Assembly (NCBI GenBank): GCA_964431655.1
Contig: CAYSKJ010000184.1
Coordinates: 1-5,912 of the forward strand
DNA from: CAYMEV01 sp964431655 [NCBI: uncultured bacterium]
Lineage (GTDB): Bacteria > CAYMEV01
DNA length: 5,912 nt
Direction: 5' to 3'
The position numbers and the translations under genes are program-made. Numbering within the stretch: position 1 is the stretch's first letter; each line of letters opens with the position of its first letter. Below the pieces are notes generated by a model that saw only the letters and a program-made list of their open reading frames with translations, was not told where the DNA came from and made no database searches. This document shows positions 1-5,809 of the stretch, piece after piece.

Positions 1-2
1 CT

Positions 3-791
3 GTCAGGATCAATGGCCTGAGCGACAGGCTCTATAATGATGCAGGCATGAGATACAGCCATTTTATTAAGAAACAGGCAGAGACTGAGAACATCACCGT
101 TAATCTGAAGCTTCTGAGGAAGTTTATTTCCAGTAGACCCCTGGAACCTGAAATCAGCTCCGATAACGGCTTTTTATCCCTTAAAAGATATGATTTTGAC
201 GGAACTTACGATAAAAAAGGGTGCAGTCTTGAAATATCCATGTTTGAGAATGTTTACTCCCTGGATGCTGTGCTTAGGATAATCTACTCCTACTTTATGG
301 TTCTTAATAAGGGCTTTCTTATTCATTCCGCAGGGATAGTAATGGATGATGAGGCTTATGTGTTCTGCGGGCAGACCCTGCACGGGAAATCCCATATAGT
401 CAAGACCACCAGGGGCGGGACGCTTCTCTCCGATGAGATTACCCTGATAAGGAAGATAGACGGGAAGTATTATGTTTTCGGCACACCTTTCTGGGGTGAG
501 TTTGCCATAGGCGGTGTGAACAGGGGATTTCCCCTTGAACAGCTGTTTTTCCTGCATACCGGGGAGAAAAATGCAGTGAAGGAAATCAGCAGTATTAGGG
601 TTGTACAGAAATTATTGTCCACCATTCTGCTTTTTATTAATGACAAAAAAATAAATGATATTATATTTGATACAATTACGGAGATTGTTAATAGCGTCAG
701 TTGCTACAAGGTTGTTTACAACCAAAAAGATGATATATGGAGGGAGATAAAGTATGACAGTAATGCAAAACAGATCAAACCTGGCCAATAA
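3..791 (+). CDS. HPr kinase-like (HprK/PEPCK-fold) P-loop protein of a PqqD/radical SAM cassette, 5' partial
   Basis: Numbering is from the internal ATG at 48. A P-loop of the form GxxxxGKS lies at residues 108-115. It is preceded by the LIHSAG segment (91-96) and followed by LLSDE (126-130), a Walker-B-like acidic site, and by GTPFWGE (145-151). This order is typical of HPr-kinase-like proteins encoded beside PqqD and radical SAM genes. The P-loop is poor (GQTLHGKS rather than GxSGxGKS) and Asp-Glu replaces the usual Asp-Asp, so ATP binding is likely but kinase activity is uncertain. The frame stays open to the window edge, the upstream codons read like protein (INGLSDRLY), and the ATG at 48 has no Shine-Dalgarno at normal spacing. 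The true start is therefore probably outside the window; 48 is the fallback. The 3' end overlaps the PqqD-like gene by 38 bases. Family role is inferred: an ATP-dependent helper in peptide maturation, not sugar-PTS control, since no HPr gene is nearby. Confidence 0.8.
   Translation, partial: VRINGLSDRLYNDAGMRYSHFIKKQAETENITVNLKLLRKFISSRPLEPEISSDNGFLSLKRYDFDGTYDKKGCSLEISMFENVYSLDAVLRIIYSYFMVLNKGFLIHSAGIVMDDEAYVFCGQTLHGKSHIVKTTRGGTLLSDEITLIRKIDGKYYVFGTPFWGEFAIGGVNRGFPLEQLFFLHTGEKNAVKEISSIRVVQKLLSTILLFINDKKINDIIFDTITEIVNSVSCYKVVYNQKDDIWREIKYDSNAKQIKPGQ
739..746 (+). promoter_or_regulatory. Ribosome binding site for the PqqD-like gene
   Basis: The sequence GGAGGGAG lies 7-10 bases before the ATG at 754, inside the last codons of the upstream HprK-like gene. 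It fixes 754 rather than the in-frame ATG at 763 as the start, and shows that the 38-base overlap is genuine and can support independent initiation. Confidence 0.75.
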
Positions 792-1146
792 TGAATTTAC
801 AGTACCCAGTCATGGGCTCTCAGACAATGAAAAGGATGAGATGCTGAAAAAGATAGTCATGAAGAATGAGGATATTGCCTGGAGAGTGCTTGACGGTGAA
901 GTTATAATAATCACACCCGAGGATTCAGTTCAGCATTACATTAATGAGGTCGGCTCCACAATATGGGGCTTTGCGGACGGCAAAAGGACGGTTCAGGACA
1001 TTATCGACCTTATGAAGGAAGAATACAGAGAAAACATCGAGAAAAACCTTGTTTCACCGGAAGATATAGAAAATGATGTAATAATATTTTTAAGCGAGCT
1101 TTCATCGGAAGAAAAGAAGATAATCTCACTGGAAAACAGGGAATGA
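754..1146 (+). CDS. PqqD-like RiPP recognition element protein
   Basis: This 130-residue protein has the PqqD signature from about residue 40. It reads IAWRVLDGEVIII, then an acidic/Ser stretch, then the hallmark NEVGSTIW (64-71) and DGKRTV (75-80), then helices ending in a D-x-x-x-FLSEL segment (108-116). PqqD-like domains bind a precursor's leader peptide and deliver it to a radical SAM enzyme. They work in the cytoplasm and lack a catalytic site of their own. The first ~38 residues are polar and not part of the usual ~90-residue fold, so this protein carries an N-terminal extension of unknown role. The stop overlaps the radical SAM start as ATGA, implying translational coupling and matched amounts of the two partners. 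Start 754 is supported by a strong ribosome binding site. The family call is firm; the substrate is unknown. Confidence 0.9.
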   Translation: MTVMQNRSNLANNEFTVPSHGLSDNEKDEMLKKIVMKNEDIAWRVLDGEVIIITPEDSVQHYINEVGSTIWGFADGKRTVQDIIDLMKEEYRENIEKNLVSPEDIENDVIIFLSELSSEEKKIISLENRE

Positions 1147-2237
1147 CCCAGGAAGATTACATAACAGTAGACTCAATTAATCAGTACATTGAGTCAAAAT
1201 CATGGGAGAAGCTCATACCGCTTAATGCCACCTTTGAGCTTACCTATAAATGCAATGAGAGGTGCATACACTGTTATGTAGAAACTCCCTATGAAGATAC
1301 AGAGCTTTCAACAGGGGAGGTTTTCAGGGTACTTGAAGAGCTGGCGGAACTGCAGACCCTTCAGATTAACTTCACAGGCGGGGAGATTTTTATCAGGAAG
1401 GATATAAGGGATATCCTTCAGCATGCCAGGGACCTTAAATACAATGTAACCCTGAGTACCAACGGCATAGCCATTGATGAAGATATGGCCGATTTTCTGA
1501 AGGAAAAGATCAAGCCCTGGGATATCGGCATCAGCCTGTACGGATCAAAGCCAGAGATACATGATGCGGTAACCAGGGTAAAAGGCTCCTTTGAAAAAAC
1601 GGTGAATGCCATAAAATTGCTCAGGGAAAGGAAAATCAGGGTCAAGGCAAAGATAGTCGTTTTGTCTGTTAATTATGAAGATTACAAAAATATAAAAAAA
1701 CTTACCGATGACCTTGGTATAAAACACCTGATAGACTTCAATATAACTCCCATGCTCCTTGGCGGAAAAGAGCCGCTTTCCCTGAGAATAAGCGATGAGC
1801 AGATACAGGAGTTTATCTTCAATGAAGCACTGGGCCTGGAAGTATATACCCTGGGCAAAGAAAGGTATGACATTGAGACAAAGAAAAAACTTGATGGCAT
1901 TTTGTGCAAGGCCGGTGTTAATTTCCTCAATATCACCCCCTTTGGTGAAGTCACGCCCTGTGTGCAGTGGTATTACCCCGTGGGCAATGTTAGAAAAGAC
2001 AGCCTTCATGATATATGGTATAACAGTGAGAAGCTTGCCTATATAAGAAAGAAGAGAATAAAAGACATTGAGAAATGCAATAAGTGCGAGTACCTAGCCT
2101 ACTGCAACCGGTGCTCAGGGACAGCTCTTCTGGTTGACGGGGACAGTTTCGCTGCTTCAAGCCTTTCCTGCCAGTACATTGACAATGTTAGGGCGGTTAT
2201 TGAGAAGAAATATAAGAAAGGTCTTGTGCCTGCATAA
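1143..2237 (+). CDS. Radical SAM/SPASM domain protein, putative peptide-modifying enzyme
   Basis: This 364-residue protein has the radical SAM cluster motif CX3CX2C at Cys37, Cys41 and Cys44. The SAM-binding GGE follows at 79-81, with STNG at 105-108. The C-terminal SPASM region binds auxiliary iron-sulfur clusters through Cys255, Cys273 (in a GX4C context, Gly268), Cys312, Cys315, Cys321, Cys324 and Cys343. The spacing of the last group is CX2CX5CX2CX18C, slightly different from the CX2CX5CX3C of anaerobic sulfatase-maturating enzymes. SPASM enzymes typically modify ribosomal peptides or proteins by radical chemistry in the anaerobic cytoplasm. The immediate PqqD-like partner (4-base ATGA overlap) supports a peptide substrate. 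The ribosome binding site is weak (AGGGA directly against the ATG), so translation probably relies on coupling. The modification made is not predictable from sequence. A sulfatase-maturase role was considered because of the downstream gene and judged unlikely. Confidence 0.92.
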   Translation: MTQEDYITVDSINQYIESKSWEKLIPLNATFELTYKCNERCIHCYVETPYEDTELSTGEVFRVLEELAELQTLQINFTGGEIFIRKDIRDILQHARDLKYNVTLSTNGIAIDEDMADFLKEKIKPWDIGISLYGSKPEIHDAVTRVKGSFEKTVNAIKLLRERKIRVKAKIVVLSVNYEDYKNIKKLTDDLGIKHLIDFNITPMLLGGKEPLSLRISDEQIQEFIFNEALGLEVYTLGKERYDIETKKKLDGILCKAGVNFLNITPFGEVTPCVQWYYPVGNVRKDSLHDIWYNSEKLAYIRKKRIKDIEKCNKCEYLAYCNRCSGTALLVDGDSFAASSLSCQYIDNVRAVIEKKYKKGLVPA

Positions 2238-2245
2238 AGCCCCTG

Positions 2246-2848
2246 ATGATAAATAACAGAATCCCCCCGGCCTCCCTGGTTAGGGATGCCCTGAAAAAAT
2301 CAGATAAATTCAGTATCACAGCCCTGGGCTCCAGCATGACCCCCGTAATATGGCACAGAAGCATCGTTACTGTCAGATGGTCTGATCCCGGAGAGATCAA
2401 AGCGGGGGACATTATTGTGAAAGGTATCGGCTTCAATTACATTATACACAGGGTTATCGGGATAAGGGAAAATATGCATGAGAATGGCGAGAAATACCTG
2501 CATTTCATCACCAAGGGGGATTTCCTCGCAAAACCCGACCCCTTCTATTGTGCTGATGAATATATTGGAAAGGTGTGCAGGATCGAAAACCGGTTTATAA
2601 GCTTTGACCCAAACTCTGTTTCAGGGCTCATCAGGGCGCTGTGCGTTTTTTTCTCGAAGGCGGGCTGCCTTGCTGACAGAGCCTTCGGATTTTTATATAA
2701 ATTCATTTACAAAAACAGAATCTTACAGTTAATTTATAGAACAGTTTTCTCTTTTCCCGTATTAGTTATTAATACAGGAGTATTAATCTATTATTATTTA
2801 AGGAGAAGGTTATGGAAAAACAGTCGGGAATCCTGGGGAGCCTACTAA
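2246..2848 (+). CDS. S26B (SipW/archaeal type) signal peptidase-like protein with C-terminal membrane anchor
   Basis: Box order matches signal peptidase I of the Ser-His type. GSSM (28-31) gives the nucleophile Ser30; AGDII (53-57) follows; IIHRV (66-70) supplies His68 in place of the bacterial lysine. Then come TKGD (89-92), Asp98, and an IGKV strand (107-110). These are the family's expected catalytic and structural residues, so activity is likely. Unlike SipW, there is no N-terminal transmembrane segment: the Ser box begins 28 residues in. The only clear hydrophobic span is near the C terminus (about 163-185), followed by a basic RRR cluster. Start choice rests on the ATG 8 bases after the radical SAM stop; no good Shine-Dalgarno is visible, so re-initiation is assumed. 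The 3' end overlaps the sulfatase-fold gene by 37 bases. Context suggests removal of a leader from a modified peptide, which is inference. A LexA-type S24 protein is less likely because of His68. Confidence 0.8.
   Translation: MINNRIPPASLVRDALKKSDKFSITALGSSMTPVIWHRSIVTVRWSDPGEIKAGDIIVKGIGFNYIIHRVIGIRENMHENGEKYLHFITKGDFLAKPDPFYCADEYIGKVCRIENRFISFDPNSVSGLIRALCVFFSKAGCLADRAFGFLYKFIYKNRILQLIYRTVFSFPVLVINTGVLIYYYLRRRLWKNSRESWGAY
2801..2809 (+). promoter_or_regulatory. Ribosome binding site for the sulfatase-fold gene
   Basis: AGGAGAAGG ends two bases before the ATG at 2812, with the AGGAG core six bases upstream of it. It lies inside the 3' end of the S26B peptidase gene. It is the strongest Shine-Dalgarno in the window and settles the start of the downstream gene despite the 37-base overlap. 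Confidence 0.8.
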
Positions 2849-4974
2849 AAAGCAGTTTTGCTTTTGGAATATTAGCCGGAATAATCGAGGGCATTGCCCT
2901 TCTGCTCCAGAGTATGTCAAACTCACCCATGAGAATAACAGGAGATACATTCGAGAGCATTATCAATGTTTTCTACCTGTCTGTTATGGGTAATATTGTC
3001 TTTATATTAATTATGAATTTTACCCTGGGTATGGTACTGTACCTTATTTTCAGGAAATTTTTGAAGCAGTATGCCCGTTATACCTTCATTTTTCTTTCCG
3101 GGTTCTTTATGGTATATAATATTCTTTCAACAGCCTTTACCTCAAGGTATATATTCAGTCAGCTTCATTATCCCCTTCCGGCCTTTATAATGCTTAGGAC
3201 CGTATTTTATTCTGCTCTGGCTTCCACCGGGGCAATAATCCTCTACAGGTATATTGTTTCAAAATGGGGATGGAGCAAATCCATAAGGGTATACATAATT
3301 ATAAACTTCCTGCTTCTGCTTTACATACCAGTACTGGTCATTTTCAACAGGATATATGTTCCGTACTCCATCTCCCTTAAGACCATGCTGTCAAACCTTG
3401 CTATTTTTGCAGTATTTGCAGGCCTTTATTTCGTTTTATCCCTGATATACAGGGCTCTTGGAGGTAAATACCCAAAGACTTTCATGCTGGAGAATCCGGT
3501 AATACCTGTTCTGATTTTTATCCTGTTATTAAGCCCATTCATCCTTGGCTATTTTTCTGCCAAAGAGGTATTAAAGCCTGTAACAAATAAGGACAGGCCC
3601 AATGTCATACTTATATCCATTGATACTTTGAGGGCTGATGCTCTTGGATGTTACGGAAATGATATAACAGATACAGCAAATATTGACAGCCTGGCCAATC
3701 AGGGCATAATGTTCAGGAATGCTTATTCCCAGTCTCCGTGGACTCTTACTTCCATTGCAAGTTTCATGACCGGGCTTTATCCGACGGTCAACGGGTTGAA
3801 CAAACCCCTGTTAAGGCTTGATTCCAACCGGGAGACAATCGCCAAAGCTTTCAGGGACGCTGGATACAATACTTTCGCAGTTGCCACCAATGGATGGAAC
3901 AAGACTAATTTCGGCATGGACCTCGGGTTTGACCATTATTTTTACCAGGGCGACGGCATGTGGATATTATCCTTCAACAGCAGTATCTGGTACAAAGCCT
4001 TTGTATACATTTCCACCAATATTTTCAAAAGTGATCTCATGTACAGGGCCAATCACCCCAATGATGCCCAGGTTGTTGTTGATACATCCATAAACAAGCT
4101 TGACCATTTCAAAGACAGCAATTTCTTCATGTGGATTCATTTACTGGATCCCCATGACCCTTATGCTCCTCCGGCTGAATATCTGAAAAAATACTCAAAG
4201 GGTTATCGGGGGCGTTATTATTCCACTTCAGGAAGGGTAAACAGCTTCAGGACAGGTATTATGATGGATGATAAGGACAAACAGCAGATAAAGAACCTTT
4301 ACCTGGCCGAAGTTGAATCTACAGACAGGGAGATAGGGCGGCTGATGAACGCTCTTAAGGAAATGGACCTGGAAGATAATACCATAATTGCAGTAATAGC
4401 TGACCATGGTGAAGAATTCTGGGAGCATAGCGGAGTTACCCACGGCCACTGCCTCTACTGGCACCAGCTTCACATCCCCTTTGTTTTAAACTGGAAGGGT
4501 AATATCGAGCCGAAAACCATTGAGGACCGGGTAGCTCTCCTTGACCTGAAACCGACCCTGCTGTCTCTATGCGGTATTGAAGCCGGCGAGCTGATGCAGG
4601 GAGTTGACTTAAGCGGCCTGATCAGGGATGAAGATGAAGATATAAAGGCCAGACTGGAGAACCGCGACCTTTTTGCTGAAGCTCTTATTTATTTTGAAGA
4701 GCAGAAGGGCATATTCGATGAGAATTACAAGTATGTATATTCAGAAGTCAGCAGTAAGGAAGAGCTTTATGACCTGCAGAATGACCCAGGGGAAGAGAGA
4801 AATATCATTGCCTCGGAGGAAGAGCTTGCTGAAAAATACAGGAATACCCTTGAGGAATGGCGGACAGCATCCCAGAGTATTCATGAAAGCCTGCCCAAGG
4901 AGGATGCTGATGCTACAGCCCACCTGGATGAAGAGACCATGCAGCAGCTTAAGGCCCTGGGCTATATAAACTGA
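2812..4974 (+). CDS. Membrane-embedded sulfatase/alkaline-phosphatase-fold hydrolase or phosphotransferase (Thr active site)
   Basis: This is a 720-residue protein. Residues 1-250 contain about seven hydrophobic spans (roughly 14-33, 54-82, 90-109, 123-147, 158-179, 193-213, 229-248). The catalytic domain begins about 262. Metal-site motifs are present: IDTLRAD with Asp271, IHLLDPHDPY (442-451) with His443 and His448, ADHGEEFWEH (530-539) with Asp531 and His532, and THGH (543-546). The active-site loop reads SPWTLTSIASFMTG (308-321). Aligned on the conserved S-x-x-TG end, Thr311 occupies the formylglycine position, so the CxPxR/SxPxR signature is absent. The C terminus ends in QQLKALGYI, a common sulfatase-family tail. 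Seven spans with the N terminus inside would place the domain outside the cytoplasmic membrane, acting on an envelope lipid or glycan. Thr nucleophiles are known in LtaS/EptA-type phosphotransferases of the same superfamily. Substrate is unknown. Automated annotation would call it sulfatase. Confidence 0.88.
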   Translation: MEKQSGILGSLLKSSFAFGILAGIIEGIALLLQSMSNSPMRITGDTFESIINVFYLSVMGNIVFILIMNFTLGMVLYLIFRKFLKQYARYTFIFLSGFFMVYNILSTAFTSRYIFSQLHYPLPAFIMLRTVFYSALASTGAIILYRYIVSKWGWSKSIRVYIIINFLLLLYIPVLVIFNRIYVPYSISLKTMLSNLAIFAVFAGLYFVLSLIYRALGGKYPKTFMLENPVIPVLIFILLLSPFILGYFSAKEVLKPVTNKDRPNVILISIDTLRADALGCYGNDITDTANIDSLANQGIMFRNAYSQSPWTLTSIASFMTGLYPTVNGLNKPLLRLDSNRETIAKAFRDAGYNTFAVATNGWNKTNFGMDLGFDHYFYQGDGMWILSFNSSIWYKAFVYISTNIFKSDLMYRANHPNDAQVVVDTSINKLDHFKDSNFFMWIHLLDPHDPYAPPAEYLKKYSKGYRGRYYSTSGRVNSFRTGIMMDDKDKQQIKNLYLAEVESTDREIGRLMNALKEMDLEDNTIIAVIADHGEEFWEHSGVTHGHCLYWHQLHIPFVLNWKGNIEPKTIEDRVALLDLKPTLLSLCGIEAGELMQGVDLSGLIRDEDEDIKARLENRDLFAEALIYFEEQKGIFDENYKYVYSEVSSKEELYDLQNDPGEERNIIASEEELAEKYRNTLEEWRTASQSIHESLPKEDADATAHLDEETMQQLKALGYIN

Positions 4975-4975
4975 C

Positions 4976-4982
4976 AGAGGTG
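4976..4982 (+). promoter_or_regulatory. Ribosome binding site for the inositol monophosphatase-family gene
   Basis: AGAGGTG sits in the 13-base gap after the sulfatase-fold stop, with its GAGG core 7 bases before the ATG at 4988. It supports that start. Confidence 0.6.
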
Positions 4983-4987
4983 CTGAT

Positions 4988-5809
4988 ATGAATGGCGATA
5001 AGCTGGAGACCCGGCTTCTTGACAGTGTTATCAAAAAGGTTGAGATTGCATCGAGTTATGTAAGGTTTGCCTTTGACAGCTATTCCACCTTTAATGACAT
5101 AGTGGTAAAAGGCAAGGCTGACTTTGTTACCCAGAGCGACATTAAGACCCAGGAAATACTGATAAACGAACTTTCACCGCTGATAGAGGACGCTGACATC
5201 CTTGCAGAGGAAGGCAATATAAGCCTGATGGATGACGGCAAGTGGGAATACCAGTGGGTAATAGACCCCATTGACGGCACATCCAATTTTATACATAAAT
5301 TCCCCTTTGTAGGCATCAGTGTTGCTTTGAGGCACTTTGAGAGAGGGATTGTGCTTGGAGTAATCAGCAGTGTAATGCTCAGGGACATATACTATGCTAC
5401 TCTGGGCCACGGAGCATATAAAAACGGAAAGAGGCTGGCAGTATCAAATAAAGAAAATTTTCCTTCCGCGTTTCTTGCTACAGGCTTTCCTTTCCGCCAT
5501 CCGGAGATAATACCCAAGTACGCCAGGCTTTTTGAATCCATGATAGGGAAGGTTACAGGTCTAAGGAGGGCGGGAAGCGCTGCTCTGGACCTTGCCATGA
5601 CTGCAGAGGGCATATTTGACGGTTTTTTTGAATACGGCCTGAAACCCTGGGACGTGGCTGCCGGAATACTTATGGTTAATGAGGCCGGAGGAAAAGTTAC
5701 CGGTTTTTCCGAAAATCAGAATCCGCTTTTTGATGCAAGGATAATTGCATCGAATAATAACATACACAAATACCTTCAGGAAGAGATATTAAGCATATTT
5801 GATGAATGA
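4988..5809 (+). CDS. Inositol monophosphatase family phosphatase
   Basis: This 273-residue protein matches the family's usual length of about 260-280. Magnesium-site motifs appear in order: KADFVTQSD (43-51); AEEG with Glu74/Glu75 (73-76); the signature DPIDGTSNF (93-101) with Asp93 and Asp96; GLRRAGSAALD (191-201); and KPWDVAAG (219-226) with Asp222. All catalytic residues look intact, so an active, Mg-dependent, Li-sensitive-type phosphomonoesterase in the cytoplasm is expected. In bacteria such proteins act on inositol-1-phosphate, on 3'-phosphoadenosine 5'-phosphate (CysQ) or on sugar bisphosphates. The sequence alone does not separate these. It lies 13 bases after the sulfatase-fold gene and overlaps the next gene by 8 bases. 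If the sulfatase-fold gene really handled sulfate, a CysQ-like role would be attractive, but the Thr-type active site argues against using that as evidence. Confidence 0.93.
   Translation: MNGDKLETRLLDSVIKKVEIASSYVRFAFDSYSTFNDIVVKGKADFVTQSDIKTQEILINELSPLIEDADILAEEGNISLMDDGKWEYQWVIDPIDGTSNFIHKFPFVGISVALRHFERGIVLGVISSVMLRDIYYATLGHGAYKNGKRLAVSNKENFPSAFLATGFPFRHPEIIPKYARLFESMIGKVTGLRRAGSAALDLAMTAEGIFDGFFEYGLKPWDVAAGILMVNEAGGKVTGFSENQNPLFDARIIASNNNIHKYLQEEILSIFDE

Noticed and set aside
1-37. Tail of an upstream gene in frame 1 (stop at 19-21) or frame 2 (stop at 35-37).
   Set aside because: Only six to eleven codons are available and nothing distinguishes them from chance. The third frame is the one that continues into a real gene.
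1545-2009. Antisense open frame of 154 codons opposite the radical SAM gene.
   Set aside because: It lies entirely within a motif-verified gene, shows no recognisable domain and has no ribosome binding site. It is most likely a shadow of the + strand coding pattern; the same applies to the other antisense frames.
2706-2740. Possible internal promoter (TTTACA ... TATAGA) in the AT-rich end of the peptidase gene.
   Set aside because: The spacer is about 23 bases, well off the optimum of about 17, and the AT-richness is explained by codons for the hydrophobic C-terminal segment.
2768-2787. Small palindrome ATTAATA / TATTAAT with a 6-base spacer, 24 bases before the sulfatase-fold start.
   Set aside because: It is only 7 bp of pure A/T within coding sequence for a membrane segment, so such a match is easily expected by chance. 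No second copy was seen.
2246-2848. LexA/UmuD-type S24 regulator or peptidase.
   Set aside because: There is no DNA-binding domain, and the catalytic base position is His in an IIHRV box with TKGD following, as in S26B signal peptidases rather than the Ser-Lys S24 family.
1143-4974. Reading the radical SAM protein as an anaerobic sulfatase-maturating enzyme for the sulfatase-fold protein downstream.
   Set aside because: The sulfatase-fold protein has Thr311 and lacks the Cys/Ser-x-Pro/Ala-x-Arg target. The radical SAM enzyme is coupled to a PqqD-like gene, and its SPASM spacing differs from anSME enzymes.
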